A stretch of DNA of 64,000 nt from contig NW_024727766.1 of the NCBI RefSeq assembly GCF_018991925.1, positions 25,471-89,470 on the forward strand. The letters are read 5' to 3'. Numbering within the stretch: the first letter of the stretch is position 1; each line of letters opens with the position of its first letter. The translations under genes were made by a program, and so were the position numbers. Of the stretch, positions 43,660-54,600 are shown piece by piece. Origin of the DNA: Homarus americanus (Eukaryota > Arthropoda > Malacostraca > Decapoda > Nephropidae). A model generated the notes under the pieces. The model had not been told where the DNA came from. It ran no database searches and worked only from the letters and a program-made list of their open reading frames with translations.

Positions 43660-45260
43660 CTGAAAATGTTTTTTTTTGGGTTGTTGACTTCGTCAGTCGT
43701 ACTGAAGTCACGCCAACATTATAAATCCCAGTTCTTACGAACTGAAGTCCGGAAATCCAGTTGCTGCCTATGTTGTCGAAAGGAAAAATCTCAGTTATGT
43801 GTGTCAGAATTTTATTTGGGTTGTTGACTCACTCCAGGTGAGGGAGTCACCCCGACTTTCGAATCCCAGTTCTTATGAACTGAAGTCCGGAAATCCAGTT
43901 GCTGCCTATGTTGTTGTATACTGCCAGATTCTGGGGTCACGAAGCCTAAGGGGATAACTTAACTCTAATCTTAATTTCTAAGGGTAGCTGCCACCAGACC
44001 CCCTCTGGACAGCATGTAGCTCGTTAGGTAGCGTGCAGAGTGGACTAGGCATTGGGTTAGGTTTTCCATTGACCAGATCGATAAGGGTAAAGAAGGGTGA
44101 AACCATAACATGTCTTAATTGATTTATTCCTTATAAAACATACTGGTAAAAAACATATACAACCACACTGTGGACCATAACTCCAAGGCCTGTCCCAGGG
44201 TATAGCACTGGCGCCTCTAACAACTGCTGTTGTGGTCGGTTACACTCCGTCCCGAGGTGGGTTTGGGGTCCTCGGCCCACGAGGTAGAGTAGAGCCGATT
44301 AATCATGCCGAATCAGCGCCATCACTCCTATATTGACCACTGCTGGGTATCCACCGGCTCCGAGCGACCGGTGGGTTTCAATTAAGCCCACCCTCGACCT
44401 GGAGACAAACGGGGCAGCGTCAGGGGACTGAGAAACATGACAACATCAACAAACTCTCTTGTCTAGACGACAGACGTATTTACGTTATATTACTTCTACA
44501 CTGGGTGAATGACAATTCAACTGTTAAATCATGAACACTGGTGAACACTGATATTCACTAAAATTGACTGAATTAACTGAATGGCTTGGGAACACAGAAC
44601 ATACCTGGAGACAAACGGGGCAGCGTCAGGGAACGCGCTCCCTGGCCATCTTGAGTTTATATACCCCTGAGTTGCCAGCGATCGCTACTCACGCAATGAC
44701 AATAATCACAAACAAACTAACTGTTACTCATTCAAAGATGACCCTCAGTTGACAAAGGTCTGGCGAATTACTAAAGTTGATTTAAACAGACTAATTCAAG
44801 GTTGCGTTTGCCAGAAGAGAGTGCAATAAACGTAGTGACAACTGTGTTCGAAGGCGGGACTTACTGGGAGTGATCCTGAGTGTAAAACAGATGGGAAATA
44901 CACGTCTCTCCTGAGATTCTACAAGTGCGGTGGATTTGAATATTATGTAGCGTAATATGAATTAAAACGGGTTTTTAGGAATGACAATGATGTGCGCAGT
45001 ACAGTCGAAGGGAGAAATCTCAGTTTATGTGTGTCGAAAGTTTTTGGGTTGTTGACTTCGTCAGTCGTACTGAAGTCACCCCAACATTATAAATCCCAGT
45101 TCCTACGAACTGAAGTCCGGAAATCCAGTTGCTGCCTGTGTTGTCGAAGGGAGAAATCTCAGTTTATGTGTGTCGAAAGTTTTGGGGTTGTTGACTAACT
45201 CCGGGTGAGGGAGTCACCCCGACCTTGAAATACCAGTTCTTCTGAACTGTGAGATAGGAA
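43660..45260 (+). repeat. ~125-bp tandem repeats in the Gypsy 3' region
   Basis: Four copies of a unit with 'gttgttgacttcgtcagtcg', 'cccagttcttacgaactgaa', 'gtccggaaatccagttgctg' start near 43675, 43815, 45045 and 45180. Copies two and three are separated by the inverted LTR at 43918-45003. They contain a short hairpin (GTTCTTACGAAC). Confidence 0.85.
43918..45003 (-). mobile_element. Inverted LTR variant inserted in the Gypsy interior
   Basis: 1086 bp running ATACTGCCAGATTCTGGGGT to TTTAGGAATGACAATGATGT and GCGCAGTACA, i.e. the LTR ends of the surrounding element in reverse. Only ~240 bp at one end and ~60 bp at the other match the surrounding LTRs; the middle matches the solo LTRs at 29283-30635 and 225-1345. 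So a related solo LTR landed here. Flanking 5-mers (gttgt/gtcga) do not make a clean duplication. Confidence 0.8.
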
Positions 45261-45817
45261 ATACGTGTCTTGTGTTATGAGCCCCAATATGTACGTCTAG
45301 AACCACGGTTTTGTGTTGAAAAGGTGAATTATTATTGAAACGAAGTAGTAATCTGAGGAAGTGTCTGATGTAACTAATTCCCCATTCATAGACAAGAATT
45401 TAAATTCCTTAGGATATGTAATTTCATGCAGAGAACTTTTGTTGTAGATGTAATGTCAAAGAGTCACTGTTTATGTGCTGGTGCCAAAAGTAGGTTGAGG
45501 TATTATGCTGATGAACTGTTAGGGGAATGTTCCCTATACTATATTGTGCTGAAATAAGAGTTGATAAGTTGTTGTATGTATAGGTAACGGAGACTCGAGT
45601 ATGAAAAGTTTGTCTCCTTATAATTTTCTTTTTACTGATATATTGTATAGGGTAGCGGAGACGCTTGTGGGAAACGTTTAAGTCTCCTTATGTTTTGTTG
45701 ATGTATTAAGGTACTCTAATCACGAACTGTTAGGATGTTGTAAAATGTATGTACACTACAGCGTTAGTGCTTTGCATATTATTTCGCATAATATGAATCT
45801 TTGGGAGGGGAAGGCTA

Positions 45818-47525
45818 TGTACTGTGCACATCATTGTCATCCCTAAAAATCCCATTTAATTCATATTACGCTATATAACATTCAAATGCACCGCGCTTGT
45901 AGAACCTCAGAAAACGGGAAACATTGATAAAGGACAACTCACCTACTCAATGTTCCTAGACCATGTGTTGTATTGTACCCAGGTACAGTTATATCATATT
46001 AAGTGTATGTATTCATAGCATTAAGGAGAACTCAGGGTATGCATAAGATGAATGTTAAAGTCCAGTTGAGCCGGACTAGTGTACTGTAAGACTAAGTGTG
46101 GATCAGGGCTTGAAGGTCATACTATTTACGTCTGTGAGCGTGTAGCGAACATAACTTCCACAGATATCAAATGAAAATACATGAGAACCATGATCTGGAA
46201 AAAGGATAAATGGATCAGAACTATGTGAGGTATTGGAAGTGATCCAGAAACTATACTTGAAAGGAAATATCTTGTATGCGTCGGTATGAACTTAATACAC
46301 CTCGTATCCTCACGTGACATATACCCACGACAGGTCCAGTGATCAGAGAATCTTATGTCTGTGTTCAAATAGTGCAATGTGTGAGAGGAGGATCCCTCAT
46401 TACAGTTTTAAGTGAAGTTGATACACCCCCGCCATGAACATTCAGCCTTTGTTTCAAGGCGCGTCATGTACCCGCCTCGGATGCCACGTTGATATTATAA
46501 CCCCATGAATTTACCCAAGTACTAGCAAACCAAGACCTTACCTTAGTGTGTAATTTAGGATTAAAATATGTGTTTATAAGGCATGAGTGACAATATACCG
46601 AAAAGAGTTCAGGTGAGAACCATAAGAAACAAAAGTGCAGATTAAAGATTGGAAACTGTAGGCCTACGTGATGAGGAGCGGCGGGGCAATGCCCTCAGTC
46701 TTCCTCGTTCTACCGTCACCTCAGGTTCCATGCGGTCGGAGTACCTTGCCGCCCGGCCGCCATTATCCCTTTGAGCATCACAACAGGTGGTGACTACTCC
46801 CCGCTATGCCAATCCACTGTGAACCTGTGGATTTCCAGGGCACCACTCCAAATGAATAGTCACAAATAAGGAGACCGTGAGAAACTCTGCGGTCGTCACT
46901 TGGAGCGACCTATAATACCAGGTGTACAAATAGTGCTGGTATGTCTCTAGGTGAAGCCCTCGTCTTTACCCACCGAGGGCGGTGTGCGAACGAGGTGCCT
47001 GTTGTGTATACCTAAAAGTCACAAGGAGTCCCATACTTGCAGGTATGGAGTGTAACATGTGTGTTGAGATGGTGCTACTATGTATGATAACCGACGGTGC
47101 TATATTCCATACAGGTGGAGCAGTCTGATGTGTTAAGGGATCGTGTAAGAAGGAATGACCGAGGTAAGGTGGTCACAGATTGTTATGCAATAAGTAGGTG
47201 GATGACACGCCATCAATGTAAGAGTCTGGGGCCCATCTGGGTAACCACATTTCCGTTGTTCTTCTGAGGAAGGCCAATTCATGTATATGTTTTTTACCAG
47301 TATGTTTTACAAGGAATAAATCAATTAAGACATGTTATGGTTTCACCCTTCTTTACCCTTATCGATCTGGTCAATGGAGAACCTAACCCAATGCCTAGTC
47401 CACTCTGCACGCTACCTAACGAGCTACATGCTGTCCAGAGGGGGTCTGGTGGCAGCTACCCTTAGAAATTAAGATTAGAGTTAAGTCATCCCCTTAGACT
47501 TAGTGACCCCAGAATCTGGCAGTAT
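45818..47525 (+). repeat. 3' LTR of the Gypsy element
   Basis: Direct copy of 39930-41637, beginning TGTACTGTGCACATC after a purine-rich tract at 45803-45814 and ending AATCTGGCAGTAT before ACTGT. 45260-45800, upstream of it, is non-coding. Confidence 0.93.
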
Positions 47526-47530
47526 ACTGT

Positions 47531-47697
47531 CAATTGAATTACAAGGTAATATTGAGGAGGCATTATCCCAGTCAATGCAATGTTTATTATCCCTCAAATG
47601 AACGAACAGAGCATTGGATTCCTGGCCTGTCCTAACACTATATTTATGTTGTTTAAGTCTAGTTACAAGAGTCTTTACCTGTTTGGCCTTCTATTTT
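47531..47697 (-). pseudogene. Penelope GIY-YIG fragment, continuation of 39640-39924
   Basis: Reverse complement of 38930-39112 ('cattggattcctggcctgtc' against 'gccaggaatccgaag'...). With 39640-39924 it forms one minus-strand Penelope copy into which the Gypsy element integrated at ACTGT. Confidence 0.82.
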
Positions 47698-48393
<696 letters not shown>

Positions 48394-48401
48394 CAACAAC
48401 C

Positions 48402-48473
48402 TCACCAGCCAGGACTCGAACCCTCGACCTACTGTGTGGGACCAGGGAACATTACCGACCATGCCACAAGGAC
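48402..48473 (-). repeat. tRNA-derived SINE head
   Basis: On the minus strand the segment has an A-box-like TGGCATGGTCGG (48457-48468) and a B box GGTTCGAGTCCTG (48410-48422) at tRNA-like spacing, so it derives from a tRNA promoter. Acceptor-stem pairing is poor, and the sequence is repeated twice at 48632-48820, so a SINE rather than a functional tRNA. Confidence 0.7.
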
Positions 48474-48631
48474 ACTAAAAACAGTTCTAGACTGTTATAT
48501 TTCACACAAAGCCTGTTCATCGAGCTGATGGTGCCGTGAACCTCCCACTGGGAACTGCCCGTGCCGCTTATGTGGATGTCAGAAGCATTTTATCGAATCC
48601 TGCTGCTATGAAACACGAGGTATCATATATA

Positions 48632-49000
<369 letters not shown>

Positions 49001-50251
49001 TTTTTTTTCCAGATAAAGTTCAATATACAACGCGTTTTTTTCAACCAATGTATCAACATAGATATAATTATTTAAAGTCCTGCGTTAGGACCTTGTTAAG
49101 AAATTTTGTACAAAAATGACAAAATAACTATGCATACTCTATGAACTACGATACGATACGATACGAAGTCTTTAGTTAAGAGGTGAAAGAAGATTATTAG
49201 GGGTTGAATGAAAATTGGTGAAACTGAAATACAGTAGGAGTAGAAAGAATCTGGGCTCAACCAGATCGCTTCATCTTTCCTCTATGAACTTTATAGGTGT
49301 CGAAAAGTATCTATCAAAATATATAACTTGTTTCTTTTATATAGAAAATTTTATACAAATACAAAAAATTGTAGGTCAAAATGCGTTAAATAAATAAACG
49401 TAAATAATTATATATATATATATATACTACATTTTATTTTAAAAAATTCATAAGACGTAATAATGACTTAGTAATATAATGAAAGATAAATGCGAAATAA
49501 AATATTTTAGATGTACAAGAGGGGTAACTTATATATATTTCTTCATCACTATTAAAGTTCTTCTGTAGCTGGAGCTCACCACCTTTGTTCTTAGTTTTGT
49601 TCAACTCCGTCATGATTTGTAGTCTAAGAAAAATGAAATATCATAATAATTAAACTTACCCTAAAACCTATTGATTTTTCGTAGTTTCCGATTGGCCCGT
49701 CATCATAAAGAACGTTTTGGTAATACATTGCTAACTACAAAAACAATATGAATCAGTATTATTATCAAAACATTCTTGCAATAAAGAAAATCACTAAGTT
49801 ATTTCATGTGTTTATTTTCTTCAACACATTTACTGTACCTTATCATTGTTTTACTCTCACACATACTAAATACATTCATGAATAGCTCTATAGAAAGTGT
49901 TAACAGTTTTTCTCTGGTTAATTTGTTTTTGTTATATGGGTAAATATACGTCCATTAGATTTTTTTTTGGGGGGGGGGGTTGTTTTATGGTTAGGTTAGG
50001 GTTTTTTTACGGGAATTAGCTCACCCGGGCACAGGTTGAACGACCCACAATGGGGCTTCGGGGAATAAGAACAAAACGAAATTAAAATAGAGAAGAAAAA
50101 GGTTATACTGTGTTAGTCTACACCACGAAGATACCGGAAAACCAGCTTTTTACAGTGAGACAGATTGTATTAGTATGGAAACGCAGGAGAAGGCAGAGCA
50201 TTCCATAGTTTGGGTGTGTGAGGAAAGAAGGAGGTTTTAGTAAAATGACCC

Positions 50252-52391
50252 ATTTGATCGATAAATATATACCCAAGACCAAACCCAGTGCTTCTAGGAA
50301 TACGAGAGGATCACTACATATGAACCATGCGGCGGTCGACAAAATTAAGAAGAAAACCCAGAAATTCAAGACGTGGGTTGGGTAAAACAATGAGCAAGAC
50401 AGGAGGACGTATGCGAGAGCCAGAAACCAAGCAAAGATAGAGTGTAGGAGGGCTGAAAAGGAGTTCCAGAGGCTGGTTGCAAGCGAGGTCAAGTCAAACC
50501 CAAAGGCGTTTTACCGCTATGCAAAATCGAAATTGAAAACGCGAGTAGGAGTATCAGACCTGAGGCTGGTGGATGGTAGTTACGCAGATTCTGACCAGGA
50601 TAAAGCTGAGGCATTGAACAGCTTCTTTTCCTCAGTGTTCACAAGAGAGGATGCAACTAACCTTCCTGCGTTTGAGGACAGACGGTTCGACACAGCACTG
50701 ACCCACATTGTGTTCACAGAAGAGGGTATTAGAAATAAATTGTCCAGGCTAAAGGTCCATAAGAGTCCCGGACCTGACATGGTGCATCCTAGAGTGCTAA
50801 GAGAGTTGTGCAACGAGCTTGCAGAGCCCCTGAAGATCCTGTTTTGTAAATGCCTGGATGAAGAAATGGTCCCCAGCGAATGGAAAGTGGCTTGTGTGAG
50901 TTCTGTCTTCAAGAAGGGCGATCGTCACTCCACGAACAGCTATAGACCGGTGAGCCTGACCAGCATAATATGTAAAGTACTTGAGAGTATTATCAGAGAT
51001 GCCGCAATGGAACATCTAATACGAAACAACCTTGTAAAAGATTGCCAACACGGTTTTATGCCGGGGAGCTCTTGCTTAACACAATTGCTCAAGGTATTGG
51101 ATATTTGGACCCATATTCTGGAATGGGGTGGTAATATCGACAATATTTACCTAGATTTTGCCAAGGCTTTCGACAGTGTACCCCACGAAAGGCTGAAAAT
51201 CAAACTGGAAGGGTACGGAATTCGGGGAAATGTCCTAGCGTGGATAGAGGACTTTCTACATGACCGCAAGCAGTGTGTGGTGATTAATGGCACGAAATCG
51301 CCATCTGTACCTGTAACAAGTGGGGTACCACAGGGCAGTGTATCTGGCCCGCTGTTGTTTGTTTGTTTCATAAATGACATGCCTGACGTTGTACACTCCT
51401 CCATACAAATGTTTGCCGATGACGCCAAGTTATTTCGGGAAATTAAAAACCAAGCGGACTGTGAAGAGCTGCGGAAGGACCTCTGTGGGCTCCAGGAATG
51501 GTCGAAGAAATGGCTGCTGAGATTCAATGTCACGAAATGTAAGAGGATGCACCTGGGGCGTACCAACGGTAAGGAGGCGTATCATATGTCCCAACGGGAT
51601 GAAGAAACTGCACTAGTTGAGAAGGACCTAGGTGTGTATGTTGACAATGAGCTGAAGTTCTCGGGCCATTGTGAGAAGAAGGTAAATCAAGCAAATAAAT
51701 TATTGGGTCTTATAAGAAGGTCGTTCAGATATCTAGACGGTCCGTCCCTCGTAACGATCTTCAGGAGTGAAGTCTTTCCCCATCTGGAGTACTGTCACCC
51801 TATCTGGTCCCCGAGATATGCTAGGGACTATCAGTTGGTTGAAAATGTTCGAAGGAGGGTCACCAGACTGGTGCCTGCACTTCGGCACCTCAGCTACCCT
51901 GAGAGAATGGAGCGCCTGAACTTGCCTAGCTTATACTACAGACGGGCAAGGGGGGACCTAGTTGAGGTGTATAAGCATCTCAGGGGGCACTACTCAGTTG
52001 AGTGTCCTTACTTGGAGCTGGCGGACGCTCGCCCTACAAGGGGTCACAGCTCAAGATTGAAGAAGCCGCAAGTCCAGGAAACCGTGAGGGCAAACTTTTT
52101 CGCAGTGAGGATTGTAAACTCTTGGAACGATCTACCAGAGAGTGTTGTGACGGCACCGAGTGTGAGCTCTGTCAAGACAAGACTTGACCAACACTGGAGC
52201 GGGTTCAGGTACATTCAGGAGCCGGTGCATGCCCAGTGTTTGCCAACAGTGCGTGGCAGAGACGTGACCGATCGCCCTGGCGGCTAGCTAGCCGATCTTT
52301 TGGTGAAGAAGTTAAATGAAAAGAGACGTGACCGATCGCCCAAGCGGCTAACAAGCCGATCAGTGGCGAAGAGGATAAAAGTAAAAAGTAT
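50252..52391 (+). mobile_element. LINE 2 family (CR1/L2-like), 5'-truncated
   Basis: Inserted in LINE 1 in the opposite orientation. Begins in the linker before the reverse transcriptase, so the endonuclease was lost on insertion. The 3' UTR has two tandem copies of 'gacgtgaccgatcgccc' + 'cggctaacaagccgatc' and ends with a short AAAAGT-type microsatellite (GATAAAAGTAAAAAG). The second copy (55822-56853, minus) has the same tandem 3' UTR and ends TAAAAGTAAAAGTAAAAGTAAGA on the minus strand, marking the true 3' end. Confidence 0.88.
50386..52287 (+). CDS. LINE 2 reverse transcriptase, long intact frame
   Basis: Open for ~634 codons; a stop at 50383 separates it from in-frame upstream linker codons (FIDKYIPKTKPSASRNTRGS), so the copy is truncated rather than starting here; no supported start codon. 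Reverse transcriptase: LKVHKSPGPDMVHPRVLREL, WKVACVSSVFKKGDRHSTNS, YRPVSLTS, QHGFMPGSSCLTQLLKVLD, motif A IYLDFAKAFDSVPHERLKIK, motif [21 protein letters not shown], catalytic FADDAKLFREIKN. C-terminal: DLGVYVDNELKFSGHCEKKV, HLEYCHPIWSPRYARDYQLV, RRVTRLVPALRHLSYPERME. These are typical of CR1/L2/Rex1-type LINEs. The RT itself is uninterrupted, suggesting a young insertion. Confidence 0.93.
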   Translation, partial: NNEQDRRTYARARNQAKIECRRAEKEFQRLVASEVKSNPKAFYRYAKSKLKTRVGVSDLRLVDGSYADSDQDKAEALNSFFSSVFTREDATNLPAFEDRRFDTALTHIVFTEEGIRNKLSRLKVHKSPGPDMVHPRVLRELCNELAEPLKILFCKCLDEEMVPSEWKVACVSSVFKKGDRHSTNSYRPVSLTSIICKVLESIIRDAAMEHLIRNNLVKDCQHGFMPGSSCLTQLLKVLDIWTHILEWGGNIDNIYLDFAKAFDSVPHERLKIKLEGYGIRGNVLAWIEDFLHDRKQCVVINGTKSPSVPVTSGVPQGSVSGPLLFVCFINDMPDVVHSSIQMFADDAKLFREIKNQADCEELRKDLCGLQEWSKKWLLRFNVTKCKRMHLGRTNGKEAYHMSQRDEETALVEKDLGVYVDNELKFSGHCEKKVNQANKLLGLIRRSFRYLDGPSLVTIFRSEVFPHLEYCHPIWSPRYARDYQLVENVRRRVTRLVPALRHLSYPERMERLNLPSLYYRRARGDLVEVYKHLRGHYSVECPYLELADARPTRGHSSRLKKPQVQETVRANFFAVRIVNSWNDLPESVVTAPSVSSVKTRLDQHWSGFRYIQEPVHAQCLPTVRGRDVTDRPGG

Positions 52392-53061
52392 AACGGGTTA
52401 TTCTCGTGTGACCGACATCCACAGAGAAACGGTGAGCACCGCGGGCAAGACGTGTGTTACGAGATCATGGCCTTGCCGGCGGTACGCAGGATGCGAAATC
52501 CACCGAACATTGCCCCTTAAAGTACCTGTAAAAGAGAGAGAGTGAAGCAACATTGTGGCAAAGAGAAAGGGAAGAAAGATTATCGACTAAAGGAGGAGAG
52601 TTAATAGGACGAAATTCAGTTGATTCTACCCTATCTAACAGTTGAAGAGCCACCCCAGATATGAGAGGAGTACTCCAAGCTAGGATGAATGAATCCCTTA
52701 TATACTTGGAGCAATTGCTCAGGAGTGAAGTAGCTACGGCATCTGTACAGCATTCTCAACTATTGGGAGGCAGCTTTAGCTATATTAAGGATGTGTGATT
52801 TCCAGGACATATTGGAGGAAATGGTGAGGCCCGTCATATCTACTTCAGAATTTGGCAAAACGATAGCGTCCTGAAATGTAATGGGTGGGAGATCATCTAA
52901 TTTATAAAATGTAATTGGTAAATACTGAGTTTTATTACTATTAAACTTAACCAAGTTTGTACCTTCCCATTCAGAGATGCTGCACAGATCCGCATTGATA
53001 GAAGAAATGATATCAGCTATAGAAACAGATCTAGTTGTGTTTTCCTAACATCACACCTTCA

Positions 53062-53410
53062 TTTCTGGCACAAGTTGCTGACCCACATCGGGGCCTAAGG
53101 GGCGAAAATATAATAATAATAATTATAATATTAATAATAATAGTGAATAAAATTTTTAATAATAACGAAAAAAAAAATAAAAATAAAAAAATAATATCAA
53201 TAGTGAGAAACAATTTATGTATGTTGTGTTGTCAAAGTAAGAGAAACAATTGAGACCCTGCAATTGTGTGTAAATGAGGCAGAAAGTCAGGTCAGAAACC
53301 TGGGACTTGGTCACAATTTTTGTGATGCCATATGGCAGCAAGATCTACCATAGACAACACATTATGCTTCTAATATCTTCCCAGGCGGTAGTACCTCCCT
53401 GGTTAGTACC
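53062..53410 (-). repeat. SINE-like repeat with LINE 1 tail (copy 2)
   Basis: Minus-strand order: body at 53195-53405 ('ggtactaccgcctgggaaga', 'agaagcataatgtgttgtct', 'gaccaagtcccaggtttctg'), A/T tract with (ATT)n, then the GC-rich module at 53065-53108. Same order as 24648-25110; similarity in the body is high. Lies directly next to the truncated end of the LINE 1 copy. The minus frame 53156-53341 (VTKSQVSDLTFCLIYTQLQG) mirrors one at 24775-25020 ([20 protein letters not shown]). Confidence 0.75.
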
Positions 53411-53602
53411 TGCCTCTTACCTACTACCTACCAGAAACTGCTAATTTGCACCGAAATGACGGTCAAGTTTGGGTAAATTACACCATAAAACAGAAGAAAA
53501 AACTAACCTAACCTGACCTAATCTAACCTAACCATTTTTGGAGCTTACCTGCTACTGTGATTGGCCGACTCACATGACACGATACTTGAAGGTCCCTGGT
53601 TG

Positions 53603-54600
53603 TCATGCCACGAAGAGGGAGAGGAGAGGAGGAGAAAAGTGAGGAGAGAAGAGGAGGACGAGAAAAGTGAGGAGAGGAGAGGACGAGAAAAGTGAGGAGA
53701 GGAGAGGACGAGAAAAGTAAGGAGAGAAGAGGAGGACGAGAAAAGTGAGGAGAGGAGAGGACGAGAAAAGTGAGGAGAGAAGAGGAGACGAGAAAAGTGA
53801 GGGGAGAGTGAGAGGACGAGAAAAGTGAGGAGAGAAGAGGACGAGAAAAGTGAGGAGAGAAGAGGACGAGAAAAGTGAGGAGAGAAGAGGACGAGAAAAG
53901 TGAGGAGAGAAGAGGACGAGGAAAGTGAGGAGAGAAGAGGAGGAGAACAGTGAGGAGAGGAGAGGACGAGAAAAGTGAGGAGAGAAGAGGACGAGAAAAG
54001 TGAGGAGAGAAGAGGACGAGAAAAGTGAGGAGAGAAGAGGAGGAGAACAGTGAGGAGAGGAGAGGACGAGAAAAGTGAGGAGAGAAGAGGACGAGAAAAG
54101 TGAGGAGAGAAGAGGACGAGAAAAGTGAGGAGAGAAGAGGACGAGAAAAGTGAGGAGAGAAGAGGAGGAGAAAAGTGAGGAGAGGAGAGGAGGAGAAAAG
54201 TGAGGAGAGAAGAGGACGAGAAAAGTGAGGAGAGGAGAGGACGAGAAAAGTGAGGAGAGAAGAGGACGAGAAAAGTGAGGAGAGAAGAGGACGAGAAAAG
54301 TGAGGAGAGGAGAGGACGAGAAAAGTGAGGAGAGGAGAGGAGGAGAAAAGTGAGGAGAGAAGAGGACGAGAAAAGTGAGGAGAGGAGAGGACGAGAAAAG
54401 TGAGGAGAGAAGAGGACGAGAAAAGTGAGGAGAGGAGAGGAGGAGAAAAGTGAGGAGAGAAGAGGACGAGAAAAGTGAGGAGAGGAGAGGAGGAGAAAAG
54501 TGAGGAGAGGGGAGCATGAGGAGGAAAGTGAGGAGAGGAGAGGACTAGAAAAGTCAGAAGAGGAGAGGAGGTGGAGGAGGGGACGAGAAAAGAGAGGAGA
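53603..54600. repeat. 25-bp purine-rich minisatellite
   Basis: About 1 kb, ~40 copies of a 25-bp unit GAAAAGTGAGGAGAGAAGAG plus GACGA. As 25 is not a multiple of 3, minus-strand frames pass through all three phases and still stay open for 368 and 304 codons (Ser/Leu/Phe-rich), so these long frames are artefacts. Plus strand purine-rich, minus strand pyrimidine-rich. Confidence 0.97.

Larger units (their letters stand above)
39930..47525 (+). mobile_element. Ty3/Gypsy LTR retrotransposon, internally deleted, ACTGT target duplication
   Basis: Two direct 1708-bp LTRs (39930-41637 and 45818-47525) bound a 4.2-kb interior. The 5-bp duplication ACTGT at 39925-39929 and 47526-47530 confirms a single integration, into a Penelope copy. 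The interior has a 56-codon gag start, then an integrase with no protease, reverse transcriptase or RNase H between, then a repeat-rich 3' region and a purine tract (tgggaggggaaggc) before the 3' LTR. Unable to replicate on its own. LTRs differ at roughly two dozen sites by eye, implying a fairly recent insertion. Confidence 0.92.
50008..53045 (-). mobile_element. LINE 1 copy on the minus strand, split by LINE 2
   Basis: 50008-50250 is the reverse complement of the 3' UTR and terminus of LINE 1 (A tail, GC-rich module 'tcacccgggcacaggttgaa', then the region of 23975-24095 without the MITE). 52392-53045 is the reverse complement of 23330-23965, covering the end of the RT ORF ('[20 protein letters not shown]', '[20 protein letters not shown]' in minus frames). 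LINE 2 sits between. 5'-truncated at 53045. This copy shows the empty site of the MITE at 24096-24413. Confidence 0.85.

Noticed and set aside
48402..48473. Functional tRNA gene
   Set aside because: Has A and B boxes but poor acceptor-stem pairing and repeated copies; a SINE head fits better.
49215..49397. 60-codon frame
   Set aside because: AT-rich DNA, no domain, no splice context.
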